Positions 11,190-23,605 of a stretch of 64,000 bases of DNA are shown piece after piece (within the stretch, counting starts at the first letter, position 1; every line of letters starts with the position of its first letter). The position numbers and the translations under genes were made by a program. Under the pieces are notes generated by a model. That model had not been told where the DNA came from. It did no database searches and worked only from the letters and a program-made list of their open reading frames with translations. Source of the stretch: Dryococelus australis (Eukaryota > Arthropoda > Insecta > Phasmatodea > Phasmatidae); assembly GCA_029891345.1 (NCBI GenBank), contig CM057003.1, positions 12,998,709 through 13,062,708 on the forward strand. The letters run 5' to 3'.

Positions 11190-14100
11190 CTACACACACA
11201 GTCACCTTGCTCATGGCCTGTTTGTTATTCCTAGGTAATGTTCATCTTCAAAAGAAAAATAATTTTCTTTCCCACTTGTTGACATTTTTTTTTACGAGAG
11301 CTGTAATTTGCATTTTGAGGAAGAGCACTGGACAGTGTATGCTGACTGCACAAATTAACTTTAATAATATTAAATACAGACTATATATCTGAATCTACTA
11401 TGATTATACTGTCTCAGAATCACTCTTACTTCATGTCAATTTTTTAAGCTGTACTTTAATATGTTTACCTAATACTATGATATATATTTGGATACAATTT
11501 TAATTTGTTGTTAAGTGTCTTTTGAAGTGTAGAAATTGGGTTGAGTTAGATCTATATGTGACAGGACGAAGCACAATTTTTACTGCTGAACTTAGCTGAA
11601 TTTATGCAATGTTTCATCTTGTACTCTTATGTCCTTATCTCAATGTTTACCTTTGGTTTCTGGTAGTGGTATTTTACCTGGTCTTTATCGAACTTCAGAC
11701 TCTGCTGGTTTGACTTTGGCAGTTAACTGATGAATTGGGTTGCTGTCCCACTTAGATGGTTTGAAGTTGTGCCTTCTATTAATTTAGCATTTTTTCATTC
11801 GCAATGCTCAAATTAAAATTTTAAGTGCTCACGATTGAAGCCAGGTTTATGCCGTATCCTGTATCCCAATGATACAGACAAGATTTTCGATGTTTGGTGA
11901 CATGAGAAAGTTTATTTCCTTTGCCTACTTGAATGGTTTCAACTGAAAGCAAAAATTAGTTTGTTATTGATATGTAATATTTTATTCCGAATTGGATTAT
12001 CCTGCTGTGCAAAAAAGACTTTTGTTTTTCTTTTGTACCAAAGGCAGAGTGATGGGGTTTTCAGCTCTCCACAACCAAAATGCTAGTCTAGTCTCAGATT
12101 TTAACCCAGTAATATAACATTTTTAAATAACTTTTGACAGTTTGGCCTGATTGTATTACATAAGTTCACTTATGTTTCCAGACGCTGAATGAATGAACAT
12201 ACGTTCTTCCTCCTCTTTAGTTATATAATGTAATACACATTGTATTCCAGCCAGCTTTAAACGTTCCAGTCTTACTCGTTAATTTTTCTGAAATTTTGGC
12301 AACATCAATTAATTTTTCTATTTTGTGAACTTCTCTTATAGAAAATTCCTGCAATTAAATTCAATTAAAAATGTTATTCCAGTTGTTTACTTTTCTCATT
12401 GTTTTAAGGCTAAATATAGTCCTGTAGTAAACTTGGAACATCACGCAATTAATTTCAATACAGCGCCCAATTATGTAAGAAAACCAGTGCACATTCAGTA
12501 AATTATTCCCACTTACCTATTCACATTTGGTAGGAATAATACTAACAAATTAAAGTAGATAATATTTCTTTACAGGAGAATTACAACTTAATTTAAGCAA
12601 CACCAACCTTAACTCTAGACACAATGACATGTCACAATCAAAAATTAATTTATGACTCATTAATAAACTTTTTCCATTATCTGATATTTAAAACCTCTCT
12701 GTATTTGGCTGTAACAAAATTCAGCCATGAAAATACGCAGACTGAAGCAAAGTTCATAAATTTAATTTGGGCCTTGCAGATATCAATGTCTACTGCAGCG
12801 AGTATAACTGGTTAGTTACGGAGAACCAGTCACGATCATAAGTTTATACTTTAATGATTTCTAATACCAAACTATTTGTGAAGACAACATTAAAGAGGTG
12901 ACGTCGCCCTCGCTCTGTGCACCACTCGGGAGGCAGCCTGATAGTGCTTGCTGCTGTATGGACAGCACAATGTGCATCGATGTGTGTGATGTAGTAAACC
13001 GTTCGTGCATCAACGAACTAGGGATCTGTTCACTGAATCTAAAGACTTGCTTGCCAAGAATAACCGGAGACTAGATAGGTTCTTTTTGTGAAAAAGTGTG
13101 ACGACCTTAAAGCAGAGTCTAATGCATACCCGAGGAAGTGTATCTCCTCCTTACATCCTTACGTCCTTTGTATTTTAATGTTGAGTGCTCACCCACGTGG
13201 TGCACGGGTGTTCACACCGACACAAACTGAGACACACAAGATTATTCTGTTATTTTTTCAAGTGCTATGTTGTGTGTTATTTTGTTTTAAGATGCTCATA
13301 AACAATTTCATATATTAAGGAAAATAAACATTCAGAGACGCTTGCAGTCCCGGCAGCCATATTACCAAGTTCACAGAACGAATTTCCAACAACTCATACA
13401 TAAATTTTCACTTTAATTAATTTCGCTGTTTGAGAAGGGTTTATTTGTATGTTTTGTTCTTGTTAAATTTTATTATAGTATTTTATGTCTTCTGCTCACC
13501 TGTTCTGGCATCGAAACATGTTGTGCAAATATCAGAGATGCTTAGCAAAAATAACAAGAGACTTTCCTAAAGAGTTCTGAACATTCCAATTCACGTAAAA
13601 TAATCTACTGATTATTTTCCTGCTCTCAGTTATCTTTTGTATGAAGTGTTTTGCATTTTGTCCTGTGTAAACATTTCTCTAGAGATGCTGGCGGGAAGGT
13701 GTCTGTTGCCAACATTACCTGCACACCACCATCTTTAGTCTGGTTCAATGGGTCTTCCAGGGCGGACGTACGCCGCTCCGCATGCCACGGGAGCATCAAG
13801 TTGTGTTAGTCATTTAGGGTGTCAATAGTTTAAAGCATATAATTATTCTGGAACCATTTTCTTAGCTTTTGCTCTCCAGTGTGCTGATCCTCCTCTCCAC
13901 TGACTTGCGACCCCGGAGAGTTTTAACCACGTAATTTCTATCTTGGCGAGTTAAGCCATTTTTCGCCGCATAGACCCCTGGCAGGCCTCGTCTGCCAGGC
14001 CTGCTTCAGACACGGGGAGATCGAATGTTACCACGTGTAATCTTTCTCGTAATATATTTCTTTGTTACAAACCATATGTCTTATTTTAACGTAAAGAACT

Positions 14101-15327
14101 TTCACTTCAGGCACTGGCCCTAACCAGCAAGTGTAACCACGTGCTCAGTGTGTTTAAGTATTGCCATGACTTTATTAAACATTTCGTAAGACGTGTGCTG
14201 CGAGGGGATGCCGCCACAAGCTGTCGACCTGTAACAGCCCTGAGAGAAGGAGATCCTCGTGCTTTTCCAAGTAATTGAAAAGCTGGCACCATGGGAAAAC
14301 TACTATCTGAATCCGTATCCATCGATGATCTGGAGCATCATTACGGTAATCTGGCATTGTACGCCTCTCGCAAACCCCAAGCCACGTCAAGAGTGCTTCC
14401 ACAATTACTGCCATTTGAGGCACAGATTAAATGAAAATAAATCTATGCATTTTAAGGCTCTGAATGTTGCACATTTTGGAAAGTGAAAATGGAACTTCTT
14501 CAGTTAAGGCTCCTGCCTACTTGGTGCCTGAACTATATTGCAGTGTGTTTGAAATGCACACTTCAGACGAGAGCTGTTGAGTACTTTAAAATTGTCATGC
14601 ACATTAGAAACACATTTTCAGAGTACTCAAAAATTGCTAACAACTTCTTTCCTTAAAGTGCTGTGTCTAAATACATACTCATCAGATACATACAAAACTA
14701 CTCAAGGGCCCTGCACTGAAACTTCCTACAGACTTTCCACCAATAAAATAATAGGATCATGCTGAAAGTCCTATAGGTACATGAAGTGCGACTAGAACAC
14801 TGCATGCCAGTTCAGAACCTTGCGCTTAGCGGCGATGGCACAGTTGATGCAAGCGGCAGTGTTGTCTTTATCACTCCCACACTTCTCGGCCTCAAAAGTG
14901 GGAAGAAGTTCCTGGTAGGCGGGGGCCTCAAGTACTTAGTGGTAAAGTTCGCACAAAATTTGGAATCAAACAGTTCACATCTGAGCAAGACAGATGGTGA
15001 AAAAGGAAGAAGGAAAGTTTCTTTATTAAACGCTAAGAAATGCTAATGGTTGTAAATCTGAAAATTAATTTTAACCCAAAAGATTTTTATTCAAGAAATG
15101 ACTAAAACAGTATATTCAATCCACAAAAATTTAGGTAGGTACTCAATAGCTGTCAAAAATATCATTTTCTGGGTGCGACCATGCTCATGCACAATATTTA
15201 TTTCAATTCAATTATGGCTGAGTAGAAGGGGGGGGGGGGGGCAGATGATTGGATGGAAGGTGAAGGGGGGACATGCACGCATGTGCACACACACAGAAGT
15301 AACAAAATCCAACGTGTACATACTCAC
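11190..15327. other. MTMR9 intron (4.1 kb), mostly featureless
   Basis: A+T-rich to about 12890. Segments at about 12895-13330 and 13690-14060 are richer in G+C and look like decayed retroelement or LTR pieces, but I cannot assign a family. A 47-codon open frame with a Cys-rich end lies on the minus strand at 14792-14935. A poly-G run occurs at about 15229-15241. No further MTMR9 exon is required here: the flanking exons join in frame. Confidence 0.5.
14792..14935 (-). other. Short unrecognised open frame with CxxC pair
   Basis: Reading minus strand after a stop codon, 47 codons contain YQELLPTFEAEKCGSDKD followed by AACINCAIAAKRKVLN and a stop. The charged, Cys-containing sequence looks more protein-like than neighbouring chance frames, and it has the same orientation as MTMR9, but it has no family match known to me. 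It may be a fragment of a transposon zinc-binding domain. Confidence 0.2.
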
Positions 15328-15482
15328 AGAAAAATCCCTGTTTATGTAACTGATCCTCCACTCCTCTCCCTGAGAATTGATGAGATGGGCGTACTCCGTC
15401 TCTGGCCGGAATGCTGTCCATCCATCTTCCAGGATTGGGTACATTGGCCGGTAAAAGAATGGGTACATCCTGGTGACATCGT
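15328..15482 (-). CDS. MTMR9: MTMR9-like pseudophosphatase, internal exon (GRAM to phosphatase-like junction)
   Basis: A 155-nt exon: two bases complete the Asp codon begun in the exon at 23606, followed by 51 codons. It encodes DVTRMYPFFYRPMYPILEDG and later EEWRISYINRDFS. MYPFFYRP..., EDGW and EWR.SY.N..F are diagnostic of the region after the PH-GRAM domain in MTMR9 orthologues. Acceptor is ATGCAG and donor GTGAGT. Confidence 0.96.
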
Positions 15483-15499
15483 CTGCATCATACACATCA

Positions 15500-15506
15500 G
15501 TTAGTA
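15500..15506 (-). promoter_or_regulatory. MTMR9: Candidate intron branch site TACTAAC
   Basis: On the minus strand a perfect TACTAAC lies 17 bases before the acceptor of the exon at 15328-15482. It is flanked upstream by a CTTTTCTC pyrimidine stretch. This is the optimal match to U2 snRNA; its use is inferred from position only. Confidence 0.6.
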
Positions 15507-15509
15507 GCT

Positions 15510-17754
15510 GAGAAAAGTGTTCTTCTTGGTGACCCATAAGCATGACTAGAGTTGGGCTATTTTTTCTGGTAATGGGTGATACTATTCATAGGCTTGATTA
15601 GCCAACACCTTAATTTAATATGCAACGTGACCACAGCTATCACAGACGTATATGCGATGTTTCCTTTGAGGATGTTTCTGACTGTCATTCTCTGATACAA
15701 TGAAATTGATAAATTAAAGAGGGCCTCACTCTGCAATATGTTTTGGGGTTGTACACCACAGGAGTTTACAAGTGTTTTTAACACTTTCCTAATGGGTGGT
15801 GCAGTGCCATCCCTTACCGGTGTAAGAATTTTTGAGAGGTCTTTCCCTTCCAAACTAGTTACATAATCCCCTCTTCCCACAATGCAATCACCTTTTGAAA
15901 AAACTTGCATGACCTAGTAAAATAAAAAGGGAAACTTGATTAAACAATTAAGACAAAATATCTTTTACTTTTACAGAAAAAGAAATATGTATTATTACAT
16001 TACAAATAATAATTGAAATAATGGTTGCTGCTTATTAAAATCATCAACAGCACCGGTGGGGAAGTAATGAGCACCTGTTGAGACTTTTCGCGCGACGGGC
16101 AACACCTAGAATAGGTCACAAGGGTTGCAGATTGAGTAGGTATATCTCACAAACAATACACTTTGCTCTCGAGCACATGCGATTCACACCTAACATTTAT
16201 TATTGATAAAACATTCAAAGTTTATAAATAAACATGTTTAAACTAGAGTTGTTCCCATACCATGTTTTCCGATACTGATATCTCAATACCATTGCCTATA
16301 CACCGATACCAATGCCCTTCGCACTGAAGAAAGAAAGAAAGAAAGAAAAAACCACATGCGCGCATGCACACACACGTGCGCGTGCGAAAATTGCTGTCAA
16401 TCAAAATATTATTTCAGTTGAGTAAGAATTAGAAACCTAAATCACTTTTTTAAATCTTATCAAACAAAAAGATAATTTAAGTGAGCAAAACTGAAACTGG
16501 CTCCTTGATTTTCTTAGCATTAAATACTTAAAAAATGTTTGTAGATGTTGCACAGCTTTTGAGCAAGAGATTCCATTCAGTGGTGTCTGGATGGTGTTCA
16601 CAGTAAAATTAACTCCCTTATTAAAATTCAGAAGATAAATTTTAAAATGTTTAAATTTCACTCCCTTAAAAACTCAAAATAATTTAGAAATTCCATATAA
16701 TGTACAAAAGTTTCTAGCAAACACGTGTAAAATTATGCCAATTCATATTACTCAGCCCTGAAGGTCATACTTAATCATTGGTGGAGACAGATGCCGATGT
16801 ACTTGAAGCACTCAAGATCAAATTACTATGCGGTTTTGGGCCTCTTCTTTTCGTGCCCTGCATATTAAAAGCAACTTGGCACCTCTCAAACACCATCCCT
16901 AAACTTACATTGGGCGCTAATTGCAAATTTACAAGCAAATCTTGCAGACAAAATTTTACGTTGTACTGCTCATCATGGCTTTTGACAAGAGAGTAATTAA
17001 CCACGGGGTTCACACGGTGATGCTAATTAAATGGGAAATTCCAAAAAGATGTCACTTCCTCCTTCGTCACAGTCCAGTTCTGTAATTTAATACCTTTCTT
17101 CATGGCAAAAACTGCTAGATAAAACCAGGTAAAATGCAAAGAGAAAAACAATGACAAAATAATTTACACTAACACAGATATTTGAGCACAGTTCACATAA
17201 GAAAGAAGTAGAACTGTGACGTATGACACTTTCTGAAGTTAGCGATGTACGTCACGGTCAGGGTGGACTTAGAAATGCTAGGTCAGAAGCGAGGTTAATC
17301 TAACGCCAGGTTAGTTCTGATGTACAAGGGCACTGCCAGTGTATAGTACCGGGTGTGTGGCCTTACGACTTGGTACCAAGTCGGGGACGGCTACTGATAG
17401 TCTACGGATGGGGACACATTCTCTTTCAGGCTTAACTGACTTAGCAAAGTTCTTGGGTACCTGCTCACCCAGCTGCGGCGACTGTAATTGGTCCCGGGTC
17501 CTGGTCCACAGGTAGTTGAGCTGGAGACTGCGAGGTGAGGCCTCTCCAGTTGTTGGACAGCTTGAGCACATTCCTGCGGAATTTTGCTGCAGAGTGCAGT
17601 TGGCTTAGGGTTGCACCCTTGCATGGCGATGGCAGTAGCTGCCTCTTTCTCTGTCCTTTGAACCCTACTCCTACTAGTGTACGGTATAGAGGGGGAGATT
17701 GGTCTTAACACTGTCTCGTAAGGAGAGAGCAGGAGACAAAGTCCCTAGCTGAGT
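15510..17754. other. MTMR9 intron, unclassified repeat DNA
   Basis: Minus-strand open frames of 117 codons (15557-15910) and 80 codons (16771-17013) are present, with no recognised motif. Segments at 15545-15600 and 16245-16320 resemble hAT-type terminal DNA (for example CCGATACTGATATC). A (GAAA)n run lies near 16328-16350. A G+C-richer block at 17280-17750 carries a 106-codon proline- and serine-rich minus-strand frame, possibly a retroelement fragment. Confidence 0.35.
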
Positions 17755-18665
17755 GTACCGCATTTACTTGTATATAACGTGCACTCTTGTATAGCATGCA
17801 CCATGATTTTGCAACAAGTTGAAGGAAAATTTTTTTAAAATAAGAAGTGAAATAAAGTGACTCCTTGTTAGTAAGTATGTAACAAATTATTCTATCTTTA
17901 CATTAATGTGTGGTGGTGATTGTGATATGGTTGGAAAATACTTTATTAAATAACTCGCAGCGCTAAAAGCCAAAACATTGTCAGCTGCGGTGGGTGGCCA
18001 GCTATCTTTATTCTTTTTGTTTCTTTTAGGCGGATGGGCTGCAGGCTTCCTTTTTTTTGCTTCTTTTCATGGGATTCTAATTTTCTATTTGCTTCTTTTA
18101 CATTGGCTTCTCTCTTACTTTTTGCTTATTTTACCCAGTGACAAGCTGTCTTTTATTCGACCAGCAACATTTGGACTGGGGAAAAAAGGGGAGGAGAAAC
18201 AAACTGTGGAATCTCTACTGATGCACGTAACAGCAATGGATGGGGGAACGGGTCTGTGACCAACACAGCATATTTTATGACTGACAGCTAAAACCTTGCA
18301 GTGTAAAAAGCACGTGAATTTACGACATTCTTCATTACACATTTACTGTCAGTGTATTGCGTAAGCACTGCACTGAAGCAGTTGGAACAGGGATAAACAA
18401 AAAAAGAAAAGTGGTAAGCATTAGCAGCAATGCATTAGCAGGGCTGCAGGGGCGAACTGAAGGAGGCACTGAAGAGAAATAGAGAGAGAAGTGATGATGT
18501 AAGAATGAGATATGAGAAAACAGACTGCTCCTCTACACTTCCCTCTAAACATCTCCAGATAGTTTACGCCACTTGTGCCTTCCTTTATTTTTTCATGTAT
18601 AGCGCACCCCAAACATTTTAAATTTTATTTTGGGATATTGCACTATACACACGTGAATACGGTAC
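17755..18665. mobile_element. Non-autonomous DNA transposon with GTACCG inverted ends (about 910 bp)
   Basis: The left terminus reads GTACCGCATTTACTTG...TATAACGTGCAC. The right terminus, reverse complemented, reads GTACCGTATTCACGTG...TATAGTGCA. Both ends continue into a GTATAG(C)...GCACC block. The roughly 50-bp ends and lack of transposase indicate a non-autonomous element. I see no clear target duplication, so the superfamily is open. The 93-codon hydrophobic frame inside it is not evidence of a gene. Confidence 0.65.
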
Positions 18666-21251
18666 TTCCAACAGTCATAACCACAGCGGCACCCCCTACT
18701 CCTAGTCCGGCACCGAACTGCGGTGGATATACTATGGCCGCCTTCCGACAACAGTTGAGTGTGCGTCGCAAAAGGGGTCAGGCCTCAGGACCAGGCAGAT
18801 ACTCCTTCTGGCACAGCTCAGCACTGTGGATGGAGTATAACCTGGGCTGATGTCTAGCCACCTTTCAGATTGTCTTGCTAATGGTTGTGACGTACGGGCA
18901 TCCCTGAGGGGGACCTCCTAGTCCTACTCTATGATTCGTAAATTGATTTGAGCAATATTTCCCGGTCTCCTGCTTACTACTGGGAGCGTGATGTTCACTA
19001 GGAATCTGTAGAAATACCCTCTAGAAATTATTACTTGCAGGTTGGATTAAGATATGTATTTATACCGGTATTCCGTATTTATTCTTAACCAAGCAAAGTA
19101 GAACGGAAGTAACTATGTGCTCCAAGTGAAGGTGACCTGGTCCTAGACTGCGCAAGGTAGGAAACTGCTAGATGGCCAAGACAACAACTCGATCTAACTC
19201 CTTAACTTGGCATCCAGAAGGAACTTCGGAAGCCATTTACCAGAAGCGCAGTGGGGTGCGTTTACCACTACCAGAAGAGCAGTGGTGGTCATCGTATCAG
19301 AAGGGTTAGCGATAGGGAAGGTGTTGTGCAGACTTCTGTAAGCTTACTGGTGGTGAACTTCTGGTAGAACTAGAAGTAGTGCAGACTGTCTGGTAAGTCC
19401 TGAAGATGATGTTGAAGACTGGAAGATCTTGTAGATGATCGTGAGGATCTGGCTAGCAGTAGAGGACCCCAGTACACAAGGTAGTTTAGCACGCTACTGG
19501 AGATGAAATAACTCGCGTTTTAGGGCGACGCACTGGTATGTTGTCTCGGGGAAGGGTGGCTGTAACCCCCTCGTGCTCTCGACTACCTGGCTTTGGCAGT
19601 GCTCATAGCGCTTTGTGGCAGATGAGGCATTTCGTGGCCATTTCTTGGGGGCTTCGTGGCAGCTGGTTGGCGAGTCATTCATGACTAGCGTGTTTTCCGA
19701 CTGCTTGTGTAATGTAAAATTTCACATATCTTTGGTTTGACCCTTCCTCGTGTGATGTAAAAATACGTGGCATGATGAGATGTAGTCTGTTGGAAGACTT
19801 TTCCAGTTCATGAGGGCAAGGCAGACAATACTGCTGTAATTAGTGTTTTTAGAAATGCGTCTATGTATTCACGCAAGAAGATGAAGATGGAACTTGGTGA
19901 TCAGATTTGGTTGTATCGGAAATTAGTTGGTACTACTGGTGACATGCATATTCTTGGTCTGTGGAACTGTTTTTCAATCCATGATTATGTGTAATTTATT
20001 ATTTAATTTTGTAAATAAAATATGGTAGAAAGCGGCACATGCAAATAATATATATGTATATATAAAAATTTAGAGATGATGTCCTGAATTACAATCTAGC
20101 TATACCTAAGTGCAGGGGCTTTAAAAATAACTAATTACGTTTATACTTCATAAACATAGAAATAAAAAGGAATGAAAATGTAAACTAATGCTTTAAATGC
20201 TTAAATTGTTACAACACAGTTCTGTATTCATGCATTTGATGTGATAGTAGCTTAAATCAACTTCACTGCAAAATATAGCATCATTGTTATTTACATAGAG
20301 CAGTATTTATACTGATGCTTTCATTTTCACGCATGGTTTATATTAGTTTGACCATTGCTGTTCTTGCTTCCAAACTCAATTTATGTATTATGTATTTTGT
20401 ACAGTTGCAGTCTCAAAAGAAAAAAAACATTAGATTTGAGAATAATAAAAATGATTTAGTATTAACATGCTGGATTTCTTGACAGTCTTTCATATATTCA
20501 AGATTAAAAGTGACACAAAAATTACTTATTTTGGAAGTGTAATTGTAATGCAAAATTTTAACACCTTTGTATTTTATTAATGCTAAAGGTTTATTTCTAC
20601 TCATATAACTATGAAAACTTACTCTTTCTTCTTTCACATTACATGTATTACACAATTTACAGCACACTATTAAGTACAAATTACAGATAGTCAACATTTG
20701 AACCAGTAACGTGCAGAAAGAGTATGCTTTTTTTTAACAATGAAATATCAACACAAATTGTAAAACCTTCTTTAAAACTCGTGTCTATAATTATTATATT
20801 TTTAGTTATCAGTTCCAACAAAATACAAACACTAACTCTTGGAACAATCTTAATGGTTTAAATATTGATTGATCAAGTATTAGAAATAATAATGTTTCAA
20901 AACAGTTTTTTTTTCTCTGCCAACAAAAGTTTATCCTTGTGTTATATGTCGGAAGCAGTTTAACTTATGCTGTTTTCTTATCTCAAAAATTGAGTTCCTT
21001 TTTAAAGCACAATTCTCTAATGTATGCTTAAATATTTGATTGCAAAATTGTTATTTGCAAATGAGACTTAACACAATTAATGAATGTGAAGGAGACCAAA
21101 AATAAAAGCCAAGTAATGAACAATATCCACCACCACCGCTGGTCTCGCAACCATTTTCATCAAAATGCAACAAAGAGGTGTCGCTAGGAAATTGTGCTAA
21201 CGTCACGCATTAAGCGACTTCATGTCTCCTTACATTATCATTCTGATGTAA
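18666..21251. other. MTMR9 intron, partly repeat-like
   Basis: From about 18870 to 19700 the sequence is G+C-richer, with runs such as GAAGATCTTGTAGATGATC, and resembles an LTR or retroelement fragment that I cannot classify. From 19980 to 21240 it is very A+T-rich with short TATATA runs and no gene. Confidence 0.4.
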
Positions 21252-22800
21252 ATGATATACCACCCCACATTTCTGGCAAGTGCCCCTCGGTCATCAGATG
21301 ATTGGTCTTCAGAGGACATACTGAAGAAAAGTGGTAATCTTGCTCAGCTAAACAATATAAGAGCTGGTGACGTACATGAACTTGCTCATTTTTTTTTAAA
21401 AGAAAAGAACATTATACACCTCATGATATTCAAAATTAAAATCATGTCCCAAACGATTTTAAGAGATATAGTGGCCAAAGCGAAATATAGTGGGTTGTTT
21501 AGCTTGATTGTGGATGAATCGTGTAATGTAAGTTGCCAAGAATAGGTTTCAATTAGTTTATGAATAGTGGAAACTTTGTAACCTTGTGAACTTTTTCTTG
21601 GTTTGTATGCAAAAAGTTCAACTACAGAACACGAGCTTTCGAAAATAATAAACGATGTAATCACACGTTTTGGTCTTTCTTTCAATGATTTAAGAGGCCA
21701 GTGTTACGATGGCACGAGTAACATGAAATGCGAGTTTAGAGGCTTGAAAACCATTATACAAAAGCAACAGCCCCTAGCCATACATGTAAACTACAGGAAC
21801 CACAGTTTGAATTTGGCACTGCCAGATTGTGTTGCGAATACAAAAATTTACTTGTGATACTCGACAAACAACTAACAATATCAGAGTGTTGCTGCAGTCG
21901 TCACCTAGGCTCTCTTCTCGAACACCTGTGAAAATGTGATCCTTGGTGTGAACACTCCACCTAGAATCTTGTGTCCTACAAGATGGACAGTACAAGTGCG
22001 TTCCATACGTTATCTCCTTAATAGTTATTCTTCCGTTTCAGAATTCCTTGATCAACGTCACTCGCATTCAAACACAACATTAGGAAGCATAGCTAGAGGA
22101 CTTCGCGAGCAGTTAGAAAAAGGTTCCACATATTTGGTCTTACTTATCTGTCGTCAAATTTTCCAGGTTACAGAGAAGTTAAGTTTTCTCCTTCAAACGC
22201 CAACAATAGCTGCGAGTGAATCCATGCAACAAGTCATCTAAAATTTAAGAAGCATGCGAACTGAAGAGAATTTTGAAAAAGTTTGGTTGCAGATGTCAAA
22301 CAACATTGACAAGCATGATCATTACGAGCCTCAATTGCCTAGAGTGCGCAAAGTGCCAAAAATACTAGAGAAAATTTGTGACATGAAACATCTATCACAA
22401 ATGGGAATCACCAAAGATGAAGGGTTAAGTAGAAAAAAGTGGCGTGTGTGTGAAGGGTCTTCAGACAGAAATAGAACTCCTAGCCGCATAGTACCGTCCT
22501 CGAATTTGAATTTACTGGTGGACAAGATGACGATGCTGCAGCCTCATTCAATATTATTATGTAGTAATGTAGACTGTCTTCTACAAAATTTACTGGTAGT
22601 GCCAATTTCACCCGCTACAGCAGAGTGCAGTTTCTCTCTTTGAGAAGAGTAAAATGGTACTTAAGAAGTACAATGAGCCAAGTTCATTTGAATCATGTAT
22701 GTACTGTATAATCAATACATATCCAGAAGAAGAACTAAACAAGCTTAATTTGGACAAAGCTACTAAAGTTTTCGTAAACAATGAACACTGCTTTAAAATA
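21252..22800 (+). pseudogene. hAT-superfamily transposase relic (DUF4371/ZMYM1-like)
   Basis: Several frames read together as one decayed transposase. At about 21440-21545: QTILRDIVAKAKYSG and then IVDESCNVS, the DE-containing core usual in DUF4371. At 21603-21857: RGQCYDGTSNM and then HVNYRNHSLNLALPDCV. At about 21950-22240: CPTRWTVQVRSI. At about 22590-22640: VPISPATAECSFSL, the start of the hAT dimerisation domain. Frames change and stops interrupt (for example around 21546 and 21855), so it cannot make an intact protein. It lies antisense within the MTMR9 intron and is followed at once by a SINE. Confidence 0.85.
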
Positions 22801-22822
22801 TTCGGTAAAATTTGAATGTATT

Positions 22823-23096
22823 CTATTCCGTTGTTACCGAGCGAGGTAGCACAGAGGTACCTCACTGGAGTCGCATTCGGGAGGACCCGGTTTCGATTCT
22901 CGATTCGGCCATCCTGATTTCGGTTTTCCATGGTTTTCCAAAATCACTCCAGGCAAATGCCCTAATGAAGTTCATGGCCGATTTCTTCTCATTCCTTTCC
23001 CAATCCCTCTTCCCTGTGCAACTTGCACCATCGCTAATGACCTCGCTGTCGACGAGACGTTAAGCCCAACTACCTACCTACCTATTCCGTTGTTAC
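22823..23096 (+). mobile_element. tRNA-derived SINE with 15-bp target-site duplication
   Basis: The body runs from 22838 to 23081. It begins CGAGCGAGGTAGCACAGAGG, holding an A-box-like TAGCACAGAGG, with a B-box-like GGTTTCGATTC about 45 bp on. Then follow a conserved-core-like part (GGTTTTCCAAAATCACTCC) and a (CTAC)n tail. The 15-bp sequence CTATTCCGTTGTTAC is repeated perfectly at 22823-22837 and 23082-23096. That combination identifies a retroposed tRNA-type SINE, fairly young because the duplication is intact. Confidence 0.93.
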
Positions 23097-23605
23097 ATTG
23101 CAGCGATTCTAAAATTTATTATTTTGTTCAAATTAAGCAAGTTTGAGGTTTACAGTATATATTTCATGTTTTTTTTAATCCAATAATAGTTCCTATTTCA
23201 CTGTTACATTTTGTATATTTTATGTCTGAATTCTAGAGTGTTAGAGTGTGTTTTTTTATGTACTGGTGCATCTGTGTGTGAAATAAGTACAAGCATACTC
23301 ACATATGGCTTCAGAATCATACTCCAAACTACATGTCTCTAAGGCTAAAAACATATTATAATAAAAATTTGCAAAAAATAAAATTGCAAAATCACAACAG
23401 TTATAGCAAATATGATTTGTTTTATTTAGTAGTTTCATTTTATTGATTTAAACCATTAGAGCCTAAAACCATTACTGGACAAGACAGAAATAATGGTTTG
23501 TCCTCTGCGCCATGATACACATTGCAACCTTCCCCCGGGCTTGAATTTCACTTTACTACCACTGTGCCTCCTTGCTTGGCAAGAGAGCAAAGAGCGCAGA
23601 CTCAC
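23097..23605. other. MTMR9 intron end
   Basis: A+T-rich intronic DNA between the SINE and the donor of the exon at 23606-23768. No feature is seen. Confidence 0.7.

Noticed and set aside
17978..18259. 93-codon hydrophobic frame as a membrane protein gene
   Set aside because: It lies wholly inside an inverted-repeat element, is T-rich (hence Phe/Leu-rich) and has no homologue that I recognise.
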